DNA from: Candidatus Aminicenantota bacterium
GTDB taxonomy: Bacteria > Acidobacteriota > Aminicenantia > JAMOAD01
Direction of reading: 5' to 3'
DNA length: 10,090 nt
Assembly: GCA_027070475.1 (NCBI GenBank)
Contig: JALXDT010000348.1
Coordinates: 1 to 10,090 of the forward strand
Part shown: piece after piece, positions 1 to 7,140 of the stretch
Layout: each line of letters opens with the position of its first letter
Numbering within the stretch: position 1 is the stretch's first letter
Made by a program: the position numbers and the translations under genes
The notes under the pieces: generated by a model
What the model was told of the DNA's origin: nothing
Databases searched by the model: none
Seen by the model: the letters and a program-made list of their open reading frames with translations, nothing else

Positions 1-258
1 AATATATTCTCATCAATTTATGACAAAAACTTCAATGAATCTCCAAATCTTTTGAATATATTTCTGAACTCTATTGATATAATGGAAGAACAGATAGTTA
101 AAAACACGCTTTCTCTTTATCCTCCTGATATACTTATCACTCCTGACATAAAAGAATTTAATACTTTTGATTTTTTCAGAGCAAAAGAAATCATAGAGAA
201 GGGAGAGGAGATTACAAGAACAGTTGCGGATTTTATAAATTACAAGTTAACTCATTAA
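1..258 (+). CDS. Patatin-like phospholipase, C-terminal fragment (5' end outside window)
   Basis: The reading frame is open from base 1 and ends at TAA 256-258, giving the last 85 residues of a longer protein. The visible part resembles the C-terminus of bacterial patatin-like (RssA/YlbK-type) serine lipases: a helix with a SIDIMEE segment, then a PPDILITPDI strand, then a short DF-x-RAKEIIEKGEE helix near the end. In that family the proline-aspartate strand and the final 'DF..a.e.i..G' helix close the alpha/beta fold. The catalytic GxSxG serine and the DGG/DGA aspartate lie upstream and cannot be seen, so activity is unproven. An internal TTG at base 52 could be mistaken for a start, but the frame is open further upstream and the homology-like sequence continues through it. 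The family hydrolyses acyl esters of lipids, usually in the cytoplasm or at the inner membrane. Its transcript converges with the minus-strand operon that follows. Confidence 0.7.
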   Translation, partial: NIFSSIYDKNFNESPNLLNIFLNSIDIMEEQIVKNTLSLYPPDILITPDIKEFNTFDFFRAKEIIEKGEEITRTVADFINYKLTH

Positions 259-314
259 TAAGTATTTGAAATATATTTTGCTCCAAATTTATTAAAATCT
301 CACAGAGTGTTGCT

Positions 315-340
315 TTAAACAGAGTATTGTTTTAATTTTT
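315..340. terminator. Possible weak bidirectional terminator between convergent genes
   Basis: An AAACA (317-321) / TGTTT (328-332) stem with a six-base loop can be extended by TT/AA across one bulged T, and is followed by a T-run on the + strand. On the minus strand the same sequence lies just past the barrel gene stop. The stem is almost all A-T, so it would be weak. Its position in the 84-base gap between two convergent genes is the main support. Confidence 0.25.
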
Positions 341-342
341 GT

Positions 343-900
343 TTAAAACCTATATCCTAATAACAAACCTATCTTCACTCCACCTAATTTTATATCCATA
401 TCCTCTACTCTGTCCTTTCCGTATATATATCCTATCTTTAAGCCTGTAAATATGTTCTTGTTTATACTATAATTTCCTTCCAATTCACCTCTAAAACCCA
501 ATGTATTTGAGCTTACCTCTTCCTCCATTGCCTCCTCTTTGCTCATTATATAACTTATCCCACTCTTTATCTTTATTGATAATTTATTACTATTATAAAT
601 CCCGCAAACTATCCCAAAATCAAGATAACTCCTCGCTGTCTTTGTATCAACCTTAAGCTCTCCCACGGTTGTTCCTCGCTTTGAAATATATCCCAATCCA
701 CCGTATACACTTATCTTTTCATTTATCACATATCCTATCTCCACATCAGGCATCATCACACTGTTTCCGTATATCTCTTTATAATTACTGTCTGAAGGTA
801 ATAATAGATTTACTCCCAATTCTCCGTATATTTTCTCTCCTGCTGTAAGTATTATTGTTGAAACCAAGAATACAATTATTATCAATACTATTCTTTTCAT
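343..900 (-). CDS. Small outer-membrane beta-barrel protein (OmpX/OmpA-like size)
   Basis: This 185-residue protein has a clear Sec signal peptide (MKR followed by a hydrophobic stretch, likely cleaved near residue 20 in LTA-GEK). The mature part of about 165 residues alternates polar and hydrophobic residues in short strands (GELGVNLLL, VEIGYVI, ISVYGGLGYI, SYLDFGIVCGIY, FTGLKIGYIYG, VKIGLLLGYRF). It ends in Tyr-Arg-Phe; a terminal aromatic residue is the usual recognition signal for the BAM assembly machinery. The length fits an eight-stranded barrel. The start is well supported: AGGAGGG precedes ATG with nine bases between, and overlaps the end of the upstream gene. It is the second gene of an operon, 15 bases behind the SBBP propeller gene, so the two are probably made together. 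It could anchor or assist the propeller protein, but that is inference. No enzyme motif is visible. An opacity/OmpW-type porin-like protein is the best general description. Confidence 0.75.
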   Translation of the reverse strand: MKRIVLIIIVFLVSTIILTAGEKIYGELGVNLLLPSDSNYKEIYGNSVMMPDVEIGYVINEKISVYGGLGYISKRGTTVGELKVDTKTARSYLDFGIVCGIYNSNKLSIKIKSGISYIMSKEEAMEEEVSSNTLGFRGELEGNYSINKNIFTGLKIGYIYGKDRVEDMDIKLGGVKIGLLLGYRF

Positions 901-915
901 CTTAATTATCCCTCC

Positions 916-3867
916 TTATAATTCAATCTCATTTGAGACTGCAAGTATCGTCCCTGTGCTGTCATATGCTATGAATCTGTATTTATAAGTTTTACCCTTT
1001 TCAAGGTATTTATCATAGTATATATATGTACCTCCTGTTATCTCAGATGAGTTTATTGATTTTATATCCTGATATACTCCTCCCTCTGTGCTTTTCTGGA
1101 TAATAAATTTAGTAGCAGCATTCCCAGGATCTTCAATATTTAAAGTTAGTTTTCCGTAATCCCTTCTTATTATCCATGCTCTTTCTGTCTTTCTCTCTCC
1201 TGAAAGTGTAAGTGTTACCATTCTTTTAAATCGCACAACCACTCTATGATTCTCTCTTACATTCTTTATAATATATGGATTGGAGATAGGCCTTAATACT
1301 CCGTTATCATGAATACTTTTTATTTCATATCCAACCTCTGGACTTATTTTTATTGTTGCTGTTCCTCCATAGCTTACTCTTTGTGTTGCAGGAGATACAC
1401 TGCCTCCTCCACCTCCAACCAGAGCTCTTACTGTATAACCTACAATTATATCAGCACTTGATCTATTGTTCCTCAGATTAGTATCCGAGATGTCATAACC
1501 GACTATACTTGCAGTGTTTGTAATGGTTCCTCCTTGATTAACTTTAACAGTTATAGTTAATGTAGCAGTTCTTCCATTTGAAAGTGAGCCTATATTCCAT
1601 CTTCCTGATTGATAATCATAAGTTCCCTGAGAAGGATTTGACGACACATAAACAACTCCAGATGGAAGATTATCAATTGCTATTATATCACCGGCATCAT
1701 TTGGACCATTGTTTCTTAATTTGAGCATATATGTTATATTATCTCCGATTACAGGATTACTATCACTCACTATTTTTTCAATTGAAAGATCAGAGCTAAA
1801 ATTAAGTTTTGTTGCAAATGCATCCATGTTTCCCTTATAATTAGTTTGATAAGGGTTTTCAGTAGGAAAATTTGATGAATCTGTATATCCAGTAACATAA
1901 GCATATCTATGAGTATCAACAGCTATTCCAAAAGCTTCTTCATCATTACTACCACCTAAATAAGTGGAATATATAAGGGAATTTCCTTCTTGGGATAGTT
2001 TTGTCACAAATACATCTTCACCGCCTTGATCAGTTTGATAAGGGTTTTCAGTAGGGAAATTTGATGAATCTGTATATCCAGTAATATAAGCATATCTATG
2101 AGTATCAATAGCTATTCCATAAGCTTCTTCATCATTACTGCCACCTAAATAAGTGGAATATATAAGGGAATTTCCTTCTTGAGATAATTTTGTTACAAAT
2201 ACATCACTACCTCCTTGATAGATTTGATAAGGATTTTGAGTGGGAAAATCTGATGAATCTGTATATCCAGTAACATAAGTATATCCTTGAGTATCAACTG
2301 CAATATCATAAGCTTCTTCATCACTACTACCCCCTAAATAAGTAGAATATACAAGGGAACTTCCATCCTGGGATAGTTTTGTTACAAATACATCTCTACC
2401 TCCTTGATCAGTCTGGTAAGGATTTTTAGTAGGAAAATCTGATGAGTCCGTAAATCCTTCAATATAAGCATAACCTGAACTGTCAACTGCTATCTTAATT
2501 CCATAATCAGCATCATCACTCCCTAAATAAGTAGAGTATACAAGGGAACTTCCGTCCTGAGATAATTTTGTTACAAATGCATCATAATTTCCCCTGTAAT
2601 TACTCTGATATGCGTTTTTAGTTGGAAAATTTGATGAAGAAGTATATCCTGTGACATAAGCATAACCTGAACTATCAACTGCTATCCCAATTAAATAGTC
2701 AATATTACTACCACCTAAATAGGTGGAATATACGAGGGTACTTCCATCCTGAGATAGTTTTGTTACAAATCCATCACTAGATCCTCTGTAGTTTCTATTA
2801 TATGGATTTTCTGTTGGAAAATCAGACGAGGAAGTATGTCCTGCGATATAAGCATGTCCCTGAGTGTCAACTGTTATATTATGACCATAATCAGTATTAT
2901 CACCGCCTAAATAAGTGGAGTATATGAGGGTACTTCCATCTTGAGAAAATTTAGTTACAAATGCATCAACACTTGTCTGACTACTTTGATAAGGGTTTTC
3001 AGTTGGAAAATCTGGTGATATTGTCTCTCCGGTAACATAAGCATAACCGTTATTGTCAACAGCTATTCCAAGACCAATATCAAATTCACTACCACCTAAA
3101 TAAGTTGAATATACAAGAGATACGGGATCTATTATCAATGAATAATTCTTATTGTATTTTCCAGTTTTTATTCCATATCTATTTTTACCTATTTTATAAT
3201 ATTTTGATTTAATCTCTATCTTTTTTCCATCTATGACTTGATATGAATAAGGTTTTTTATGAATTATCTTTCCGAATCCTGTCTTAATTACAATATTTCC
3301 CTCTTTATCAATCTTTATGTTCTTACTTCCTCTATATTCAAACTCAATATCCTCTGGATTTCCACCTCTTTTAACTATCCAATCATACTCTATAAGATTT
3401 CCCTTTCCATAAACCTTTAAATCTATGTTCTTATATATTCCTCTGTAAATTATATCTTTTGAGGTTTCAATTCCCGTTATCCACTTACTCTTATCATTTC
3501 CTTTAAAATAATTGACCTTATATTCCTCTACCTTTCCTAACTCAACTTTAACACCCTTTTCAGGCCTTATAAAATTCATCTTCAGAACTTCTCTTTTGTT
3601 TTTCTTCTTATCCTTGTAAATCTTATCAAATACAAGTCCTTTTTTTGTTACCCACAGCGTATAATCCTTTGTTCTTGAATAAAAAAGAGCTTTCCGATCG
3701 AACTGTCCTCTGTTTTTAATAAAATAAAGAGGAATCTTTCCATACATTTTTGAAATACTTACCTTTGTTTTGAGTGAATTTGCTTTAACTGACCCCCTTT
3801 CTGATGAAAACAGTATTATTGATGATATAAATAATATAATGGGTAAAAGAAGATAATATTTTCTCAA
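916..3867 (-). CDS. Secreted SBBP seven-bladed beta-propeller protein with DUF11 and InlB-type repeat
   Basis: The chosen TTG start (3867-3865) gives 983 residues. It follows AGGAGG with six bases between and puts the signal peptide (LRKYY plus a hydrophobic core) at the N-terminus. An in-frame ATG at 3912 would add 15 residues but has no ribosome binding site. Residues about 40-250 resemble the DUF7948-type domain that often precedes SBBP repeats (FIKNRGQFD near the start). Seven SBBP units of 63-64 residues, each beginning YSTYLG, start near residues 253, 316, 380, 444, 507, 570 and 633 and finish near 688, which is exactly one seven-bladed propeller. A DUF11 domain follows (about 692-810), then a Gly-rich InlB B-repeat-like domain (about 812-882) and a final beta domain resembling Fn3. 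No sortase, autotransporter or type IX sorting motif was recognised, so the protein may be periplasmic or exported by another route. A role in surface binding or adhesion is typical of such architectures but not shown. It is the first gene of an operon with the outer-membrane barrel. Confidence 0.85.
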   Translation of the reverse strand: MRKYYLLLPIILFISSIILFSSERGSVKANSLKTKVSISKMYGKIPLYFIKNRGQFDRKALFYSRTKDYTLWVTKKGLVFDKIYKDKKKNKREVLKMNFIRPEKGVKVELGKVEEYKVNYFKGNDKSKWITGIETSKDIIYRGIYKNIDLKVYGKGNLIEYDWIVKRGGNPEDIEFEYRGSKNIKIDKEGNIVIKTGFGKIIHKKPYSYQVIDGKKIEIKSKYYKIGKNRYGIKTGKYNKNYSLIIDPVSLVYSTYLGGSEFDIGLGIAVDNNGYAYVTGETISPDFPTENPYQSSQTSVDAFVTKFSQDGSTLIYSTYLGGDNTDYGHNITVDTQGHAYIAGHTSSSDFPTENPYNRNYRGSSDGFVTKLSQDGSTLVYSTYLGGSNIDYLIGIAVDSSGYAYVTGYTSSSNFPTKNAYQSNYRGNYDAFVTKLSQDGSSLVYSTYLGSDDADYGIKIAVDSSGYAYIEGFTDSSDFPTKNPYQTDQGGRDVFVTKLSQDGSSLVYSTYLGGSSDEEAYDIAVDTQGYTYVTGYTDSSDFPTQNPYQIYQGGSDVFVTKLSQEGNSLIYSTYLGGSNDEEAYGIAIDTHRYAYITGYTDSSNFPTENPYQTDQGGEDVFVTKLSQEGNSLIYSTYLGGSNDEEAFGIAVDTHRYAYVTGYTDSSNFPTENPYQTNYKGNMDAFATKLNFSSDLSIEKIVSDSNPVIGDNITYMLKLRNNGPNDAGDIIAIDNLPSGVVYVSSNPSQGTYDYQSGRWNIGSLSNGRTATLTITVKVNQGGTITNTASIVGYDISDTNLRNNRSSADIIVGYTVRALVGGGGGSVSPATQRVSYGGTATIKISPEVGYEIKSIHDNGVLRPISNPYIIKNVRENHRVVVRFKRMVTLTLSGERKTERAWIIRRDYGKLTLNIEDPGNAATKFIIQKSTEGGVYQDIKSINSSEITGGTYIYYDKYLEKGKTYKYRFIAYDSTGTILAVSNEIEL
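1804..3111 (-). repeat. Seven in-frame SBBP repeats of about 189-192 bp
   Basis: These are coding tandem repeats forming the propeller blades; unit starts are 189 or 192 bases apart. Units differ in divergence. The two blades nearest the C-terminal domains (1843-2031 and 2032-2220) differ at about 13 of 189 positions by hand alignment, far less than the N-terminal blades. Both share an unusual THRY in place of the TQGY or SSGY found in other blades. Confidence 0.9.
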
Positions 3868-3874
3868 AGCTTCA

Positions 3875-3949
3875 CCTCCTTTCCTTGTTTTCCTATTAAA
3901 AGAATTCCGCATTAAAAAACGTTTGATTAAATTGATACTGGAAAGGAGG
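3875..3949 (-). promoter_or_regulatory. SBBP leader with anti-Shine-Dalgarno/Shine-Dalgarno inverted repeat
   Basis: On the minus strand the ribosome binding site GGAAAGGAGG (complement of 3875-3884) is preceded 55 bases upstream by its perfect 10-base complement CCTCCTTTCC (complement of 3940-3949). Both lie inside the leader expected from the promoter at 4012-4040. If they pair, the ribosome binding site of the propeller gene is hidden. The intervening 55 bases are AT-rich. This suggests translational control by RNA folding. No known riboswitch class was recognised in the loop. Confidence 0.55.
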
Positions 3950-4011
3950 ATATTTTATTTATCGTATTGATAAATTGATTATTCTCTTTACCAATATCTC
4001 TTAATATTTTG

Positions 4012-4040
4012 ATAATAGGAAATTATTATTATTTTGTCAA
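4012..4040 (-). promoter_or_regulatory. Sigma70-type promoter for the SBBP-barrel operon
   Basis: Reading the minus strand, a perfect TTGACA -35 box (complement of 4035-4040) is followed by a 17-base spacer and TATTAT as the -10 box (complement of 4012-4017, five of six consensus). Transcription would begin near 4005, giving a leader of roughly 140 bases before the TTG start at 3867. This long leader contains both arms of the inverted repeat described at 3875-3949. Confidence 0.75.
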
Positions 4041-4215
4041 GAACAAAACAAATAGCAATTAACAATTTTTTTAATGTTATAGTAAAAGACTAACATACTT
4101 TTAGCACAAATGAAATATAATTAATATACAACAAATCAGTTAAAAATAAATTCTGATTATTAAAATCTTTTCTCTTTTAAAAATCAAATTCCTCAATTTT
4201 TTATTAAAAATCTAT
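4041..4215. other. AT-rich divergent intergenic stretch with no recognised gene
   Basis: This is the middle of the 391-base gap between the two divergent operons. It is very AT-rich, with no credible open frame carrying a ribosome binding site. It contains a 6-bp dyad AATCAG (4134-4139) / CTGATT (4153-4158) with a 13-base spacer, which could be a regulator site or chance. An isolated TATAAT at 4116-4121 lacks a suitable -35 box. Confidence 0.5.
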
Positions 4216-4217
4216 TA

Positions 4218-4253
4218 TGTTATAATACTCCATCATTTTATGAGTAACGGAGG
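4218..4253 (+). promoter_or_regulatory. Extended -10 promoter and ribosome binding site for the sulfotransferase-topA-trmFO operon
   Basis: TGTTATAAT at 4218-4226 combines a TGn extension with a perfect TATAAT -10 box. The region where a -35 box would lie (about 4198-4203, all T and A) does not match TTGACA, which is common for extended -10 promoters. The start point would be near 4233, giving a leader of only about 25 bases. GGAGG at 4249-4253 is five bases before ATG 4259. Confidence 0.55.
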
Positions 4254-4258
4254 TTTTG

Positions 4259-4942
4259 ATGAGTGAAGAAAAAAAGGATGATCTTACTCCTTTAAAATTG
4301 GGTAAAACAGTGATTGTCGGCGGTCACCCCCGCAGCGGTACATCTCTTGCATGTCAACTTCTTGAAAGTGCCGGAGTAAAGTTTTTATCAGATATAGGAA
4401 AAGATATGTACAACAAAGAGGGTTATTATGAATACTCACTTGAAAAGGAGCTCTCAAAAAGATTAATAGATCAGGCAATGACAGAAGAGAATACGAGAGA
4501 TTTGAATAAAATTATAAAGCTTCTGAATGAACATGAAGGTTGGAGCGGTTTAAAGGTGGTATTAATACCTGCTATATTTTACTACCGACATGTAGGGAGA
4601 AAAAACCTGAAAGCTGTTTTTATTTTCAGAAATCCTGCTGATTCCAAAGCCAGTATGCTAAGAAGAGGAATCTCTCAATTCAAATTAAGCTGGTTTGATA
4701 ATAATAATGCGATAATTGCAGCTTATGAAAATATCCCGGAGAGTATAGTAATAAGCTATGAAACAGTTATGGAAAAAAAGCCCTGCGTGGAAAGAGCTTT
4801 CAGAAAATTGGGATTCAGAATAGATTTAAACAGAATAAAAAGTTTATATAGAACTCAGAAAAATAGTGGTATGATTGTTACAAAAGAGGAGATGGCTGTT
4901 TATAAAAAATTAAAAGAACTTGAAAAAAAGAGCTGTAAATAA
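4259..4942 (+). CDS. Sulfotransferase-family protein
   Basis: This 227-residue protein has the two signature motifs of PAPS-dependent sulfotransferases. GGHPRSGTS (residues 21-29) is the P-loop-like 5'-phosphosulfate loop. FRNPADSKAS (123-132) is the 3'-phosphate loop, with Arg124 and Ser132 eight residues apart as in the cytosolic family. There is no signal peptide or membrane segment, so it is cytoplasmic. It would transfer sulfate from PAPS to a hydroxyl or amine, but the acceptor cannot be read from the sequence. It is somewhat short for the family (usually 250-350 residues), mainly in the region after the second motif. ATG 4259 is preferred over the in-frame TTG 4256 because it leaves five bases after GGAGG rather than two. 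Its stop TAA shares one A with the topA ATG, so translation is probably coupled. No PAPS-synthesis gene is in the window. A related P-loop nucleotide-binding role is a less likely alternative. Confidence 0.75.
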   Translation: MSEEKKDDLTPLKLGKTVIVGGHPRSGTSLACQLLESAGVKFLSDIGKDMYNKEGYYEYSLEKELSKRLIDQAMTEENTRDLNKIIKLLNEHEGWSGLKVVLIPAIFYYRHVGRKNLKAVFIFRNPADSKASMLRRGISQFKLSWFDNNNAIIAAYENIPESIVISYETVMEKKPCVERAFRKLGFRIDLNRIKSLYRTQKNSGMIVTKEEMAVYKKLKELEKKSCK

Positions 4943-7140
4943 TGGGTAAAAAGCTTGTCATTGTAGAATCTCCTTCAAAATCCAAAACAATAAACAAATA
5001 TTTGGGCAAAGATTTTACAGTAAAAGCCTCAAAGGGGCACATAAAGGATCTTCCGAAATCAAAAATGGGGATTGATATTGAAAATGATTTTCAGCCTCAG
5101 TATCAGGTAATAAAAAACAAAAAAGCGGTAATTGAGGATATAAAGAAAGCAGCAAAAAAAGCTGATGAGATTTTTCTTGCAACAGACCCTGACAGGGAAG
5201 GAGAAGCGATCTCATACCACCTTTATCAGGAGCTTTCCAATATAAATGCGAATATAAAAAGAGTTTTAATGAATGAAATAACAAAGAGAGGTATAGAGGA
5301 AGCCTTCAAAAACCCCACTGAGATTGATTTAAAAAAGGTTGACTCTCAGATAGCAAGAAGGGTTCTTGACAGATTGGTGGGATACAAGATCTCTCCTCTT
5401 CTCTGGAAAAAGGTTAGCGGAGGTCTTTCCGCAGGAAGAGTTCAATCTATCGCATTAAAAATGATATGTGATAGAGAGAAAGAGATCAAAGCCTTTGTTC
5501 AAAAAGAGTACTGGACTATAAAGGCGGATCTTTCAAAAAAGAAAGAAAAAGATATTTTTACCGCAAAATTAGAGAAAAAAGGTAATAAAAAACTTGAAAT
5601 TCCGGATGAAAAGAGTGCAAAAAAAATAGAGGCTGAGGTTATAAATTCTCCTTTTGTAGTTGAAGATATAAAACTAAAAAAGAAAACAAGAAATCCGCTT
5701 CCACCTTTCATAACATCCTCCCTTCAACAGGCTGCATATCAGACATATAGATTTTCAGTAAAAAAGACAATGATGATAGCTCAAAAGCTATATGAGGGAG
5801 TCTCAATAGGAGATAAGGGGCCAATGGGACTTATAACCTATATGAGAACAGATTCCTGGAGAATTTCACCTGTCGCGAACAATGAATTGAGAGCTTTTAT
5901 TGAGAAAAATTTCGGAAAAGAGTATCTGGCTCCAAAACCAAGAGTTTACAAAAAAAAGAATAAAGCTCAGGATGCACATGAAGCCATAAGACCTACGGAT
6001 ATAAATCTCACTCCCGATGAAGTTAAACCTTTTCTTTCAAGTGACGAATATAAACTTTATAAATTAATCTGGGAAAGATTTTTACAAACACAGATGGCTT
6101 CCGCAAAGATAAATGAGACAGAGGTCTGGATTAAAGCAAAAGACTATCTTTTTAAAGCAACGGGGCAAATAATTGCCTTTGACGGATTTTTAAAAATAGC
6201 GGGTCATGGAAAAGATACTATCCTTCCCAAACTTGAAAAGGGTGAAGAACTTGACCTTCATAAACTTGATTTAAAACAAAATTTTACCCAACCTCCGCCA
6301 AGATACACAGAGGGAACCCTTGTAAAGGCTCTTGAGGAAAAGAACATCGGAAGACCATCAACCTACAGTCAGATTATTTCCACTCTTCAAAACCGTGTAT
6401 ATGTGACAAAAGAAAAAGGTTTCTTCCATCCGACGGAATTGGGGCTTTTTGTTGAGGAGCTTCTGGAGAAGAACTTTCCCACACTGATGACCTATGATTT
6501 TACGGCTAAAATGGAAGAGGAATTGGATAAAATAAGTGAAGGCAAATTAAAATGGAATGATTCAATAAGAGAGTTTTATAAGATTCTTGAAGATGAGTTA
6601 AACAAAGCATATCAAAATGTTGAATATGTAAGAAGTTCGGGAATAAAAACAGAAAAAAAATGCCCGAAATGCGGAAGTGATATGGTGCTTAAAAACGGAA
6701 GATACGGGCAATACTATAAATGCACGAATGAGGAGTGCGGTTATACGGAATCCTATGTGGGAGCAGTTCAGGAGACAAATGAAAAATGCCCTGTCTGCGG
6801 AGCACCTCTTGTGTGGAAAAAGGGGAAATACGGAAGATTTTTAGCCTGTTCCAATTATCCCAAATGTACATACATAAAAAAGAATTCCGAGAAAACAAAG
6901 TATGCCTGCCCGAACAAGGACGGGGGGGTTTTAGTCAAAAGAAGATATAAAAAGAGAAGAGGATATTTCTACGGATGCTCGCTTTATCCCAAGTGTAAAT
7001 TCATAACAAATGATCAACCGGTTGATGAAAAATGCCCAAAATGCGGGTGGGAATACCTTTTAAAATCAAAAAAGGAAACATACTGTCCTGTTTGTGGCTA
7101 TAAAAAAGAGGAAGGAAAAGAAGAAAAGGATGAAAAATAA
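4942..7140 (+). CDS. topA: DNA topoisomerase I (type IA) with four C-terminal zinc ribbons
   Basis: This 732-residue enzyme relaxes negatively supercoiled DNA by transient single-strand cleavage. The TOPRIM domain begins with KLVIVESPSK (Glu9) and carries the metal-binding DPDRE triad (Asp82, Asp84, Glu86). The catalytic tyrosine is Tyr300 in GLITYMRTDS, with the conserved Arg302. SGGLSAGRVQS (159-169) and EKNIGRPSTY (466-475) are further family hallmarks. The C-terminus has four zinc-ribbon units: Cys574/577/594/599, Cys616/619/636/642, an incomplete one with Cys656/679/685 only, and Cys698/701/715/718. It ends in a charged Lys/Glu tail. The overall length is ordinary for bacterial topA. The start ATG overlaps the upstream stop by one base and has only a weak purine-rich site, so it depends on coupling. 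The gene's 3' end overlaps trmFO by 11 bases. Confidence 0.97.
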   Translation: MGKKLVIVESPSKSKTINKYLGKDFTVKASKGHIKDLPKSKMGIDIENDFQPQYQVIKNKKAVIEDIKKAAKKADEIFLATDPDREGEAISYHLYQELSNINANIKRVLMNEITKRGIEEAFKNPTEIDLKKVDSQIARRVLDRLVGYKISPLLWKKVSGGLSAGRVQSIALKMICDREKEIKAFVQKEYWTIKADLSKKKEKDIFTAKLEKKGNKKLEIPDEKSAKKIEAEVINSPFVVEDIKLKKKTRNPLPPFITSSLQQAAYQTYRFSVKKTMMIAQKLYEGVSIGDKGPMGLITYMRTDSWRISPVANNELRAFIEKNFGKEYLAPKPRVYKKKNKAQDAHEAIRPTDINLTPDEVKPFLSSDEYKLYKLIWERFLQTQMASAKINETEVWIKAKDYLFKATGQIIAFDGFLKIAGHGKDTILPKLEKGEELDLHKLDLKQNFTQPPPRYTEGTLVKALEEKNIGRPSTYSQIISTLQNRVYVTKEKGFFHPTELGLFVEELLEKNFPTLMTYDFTAKMEEELDKISEGKLKWNDSIREFYKILEDELNKAYQNVEYVRSSGIKTEKKCPKCGSDMVLKNGRYGQYYKCTNEECGYTESYVGAVQETNEKCPVCGAPLVWKKGKYGRFLACSNYPKCTYIKKNSEKTKYACPNKDGGVLVKRRYKKRRGYFYGCSLYPKCKFITNDQPVDEKCPKCGWEYLLKSKKETYCPVCGYKKEEGKEEKDEK

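Noticed and set aside
1804..3111. Regular repeats as a CRISPR array
   Set aside because: The repeats are in-frame 189-192 base coding units with full-length similarity and no unique spacers.
3940..3970. GGAAAGGAGG on the + strand as the ribosome binding site of a small gene
   Set aside because: No ATG, GTG or TTG with a sustained frame follows at a workable distance; the only nearby TTG frame stops after three codons.
4116..4121. Perfect TATAAT as a second promoter for the + strand operon
   Set aside because: There is no matching -35 box or TGn extension in an AT-rich stretch where such hexamers are expected by chance.
4227..4253. CTCC (4228-4231) pairing with GGAG of the sulfotransferase ribosome binding site
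   Set aside because: There are only four bases of pairing, and the first arm lies upstream of the likely transcription start.
7094..7132. Upstream GTG start for trmFO
   Set aside because: It would add a Lys-rich leader inside topA coding sequence, not found before the FAD-binding motif in this family, while ATG 7130 gives the expected N-terminus.
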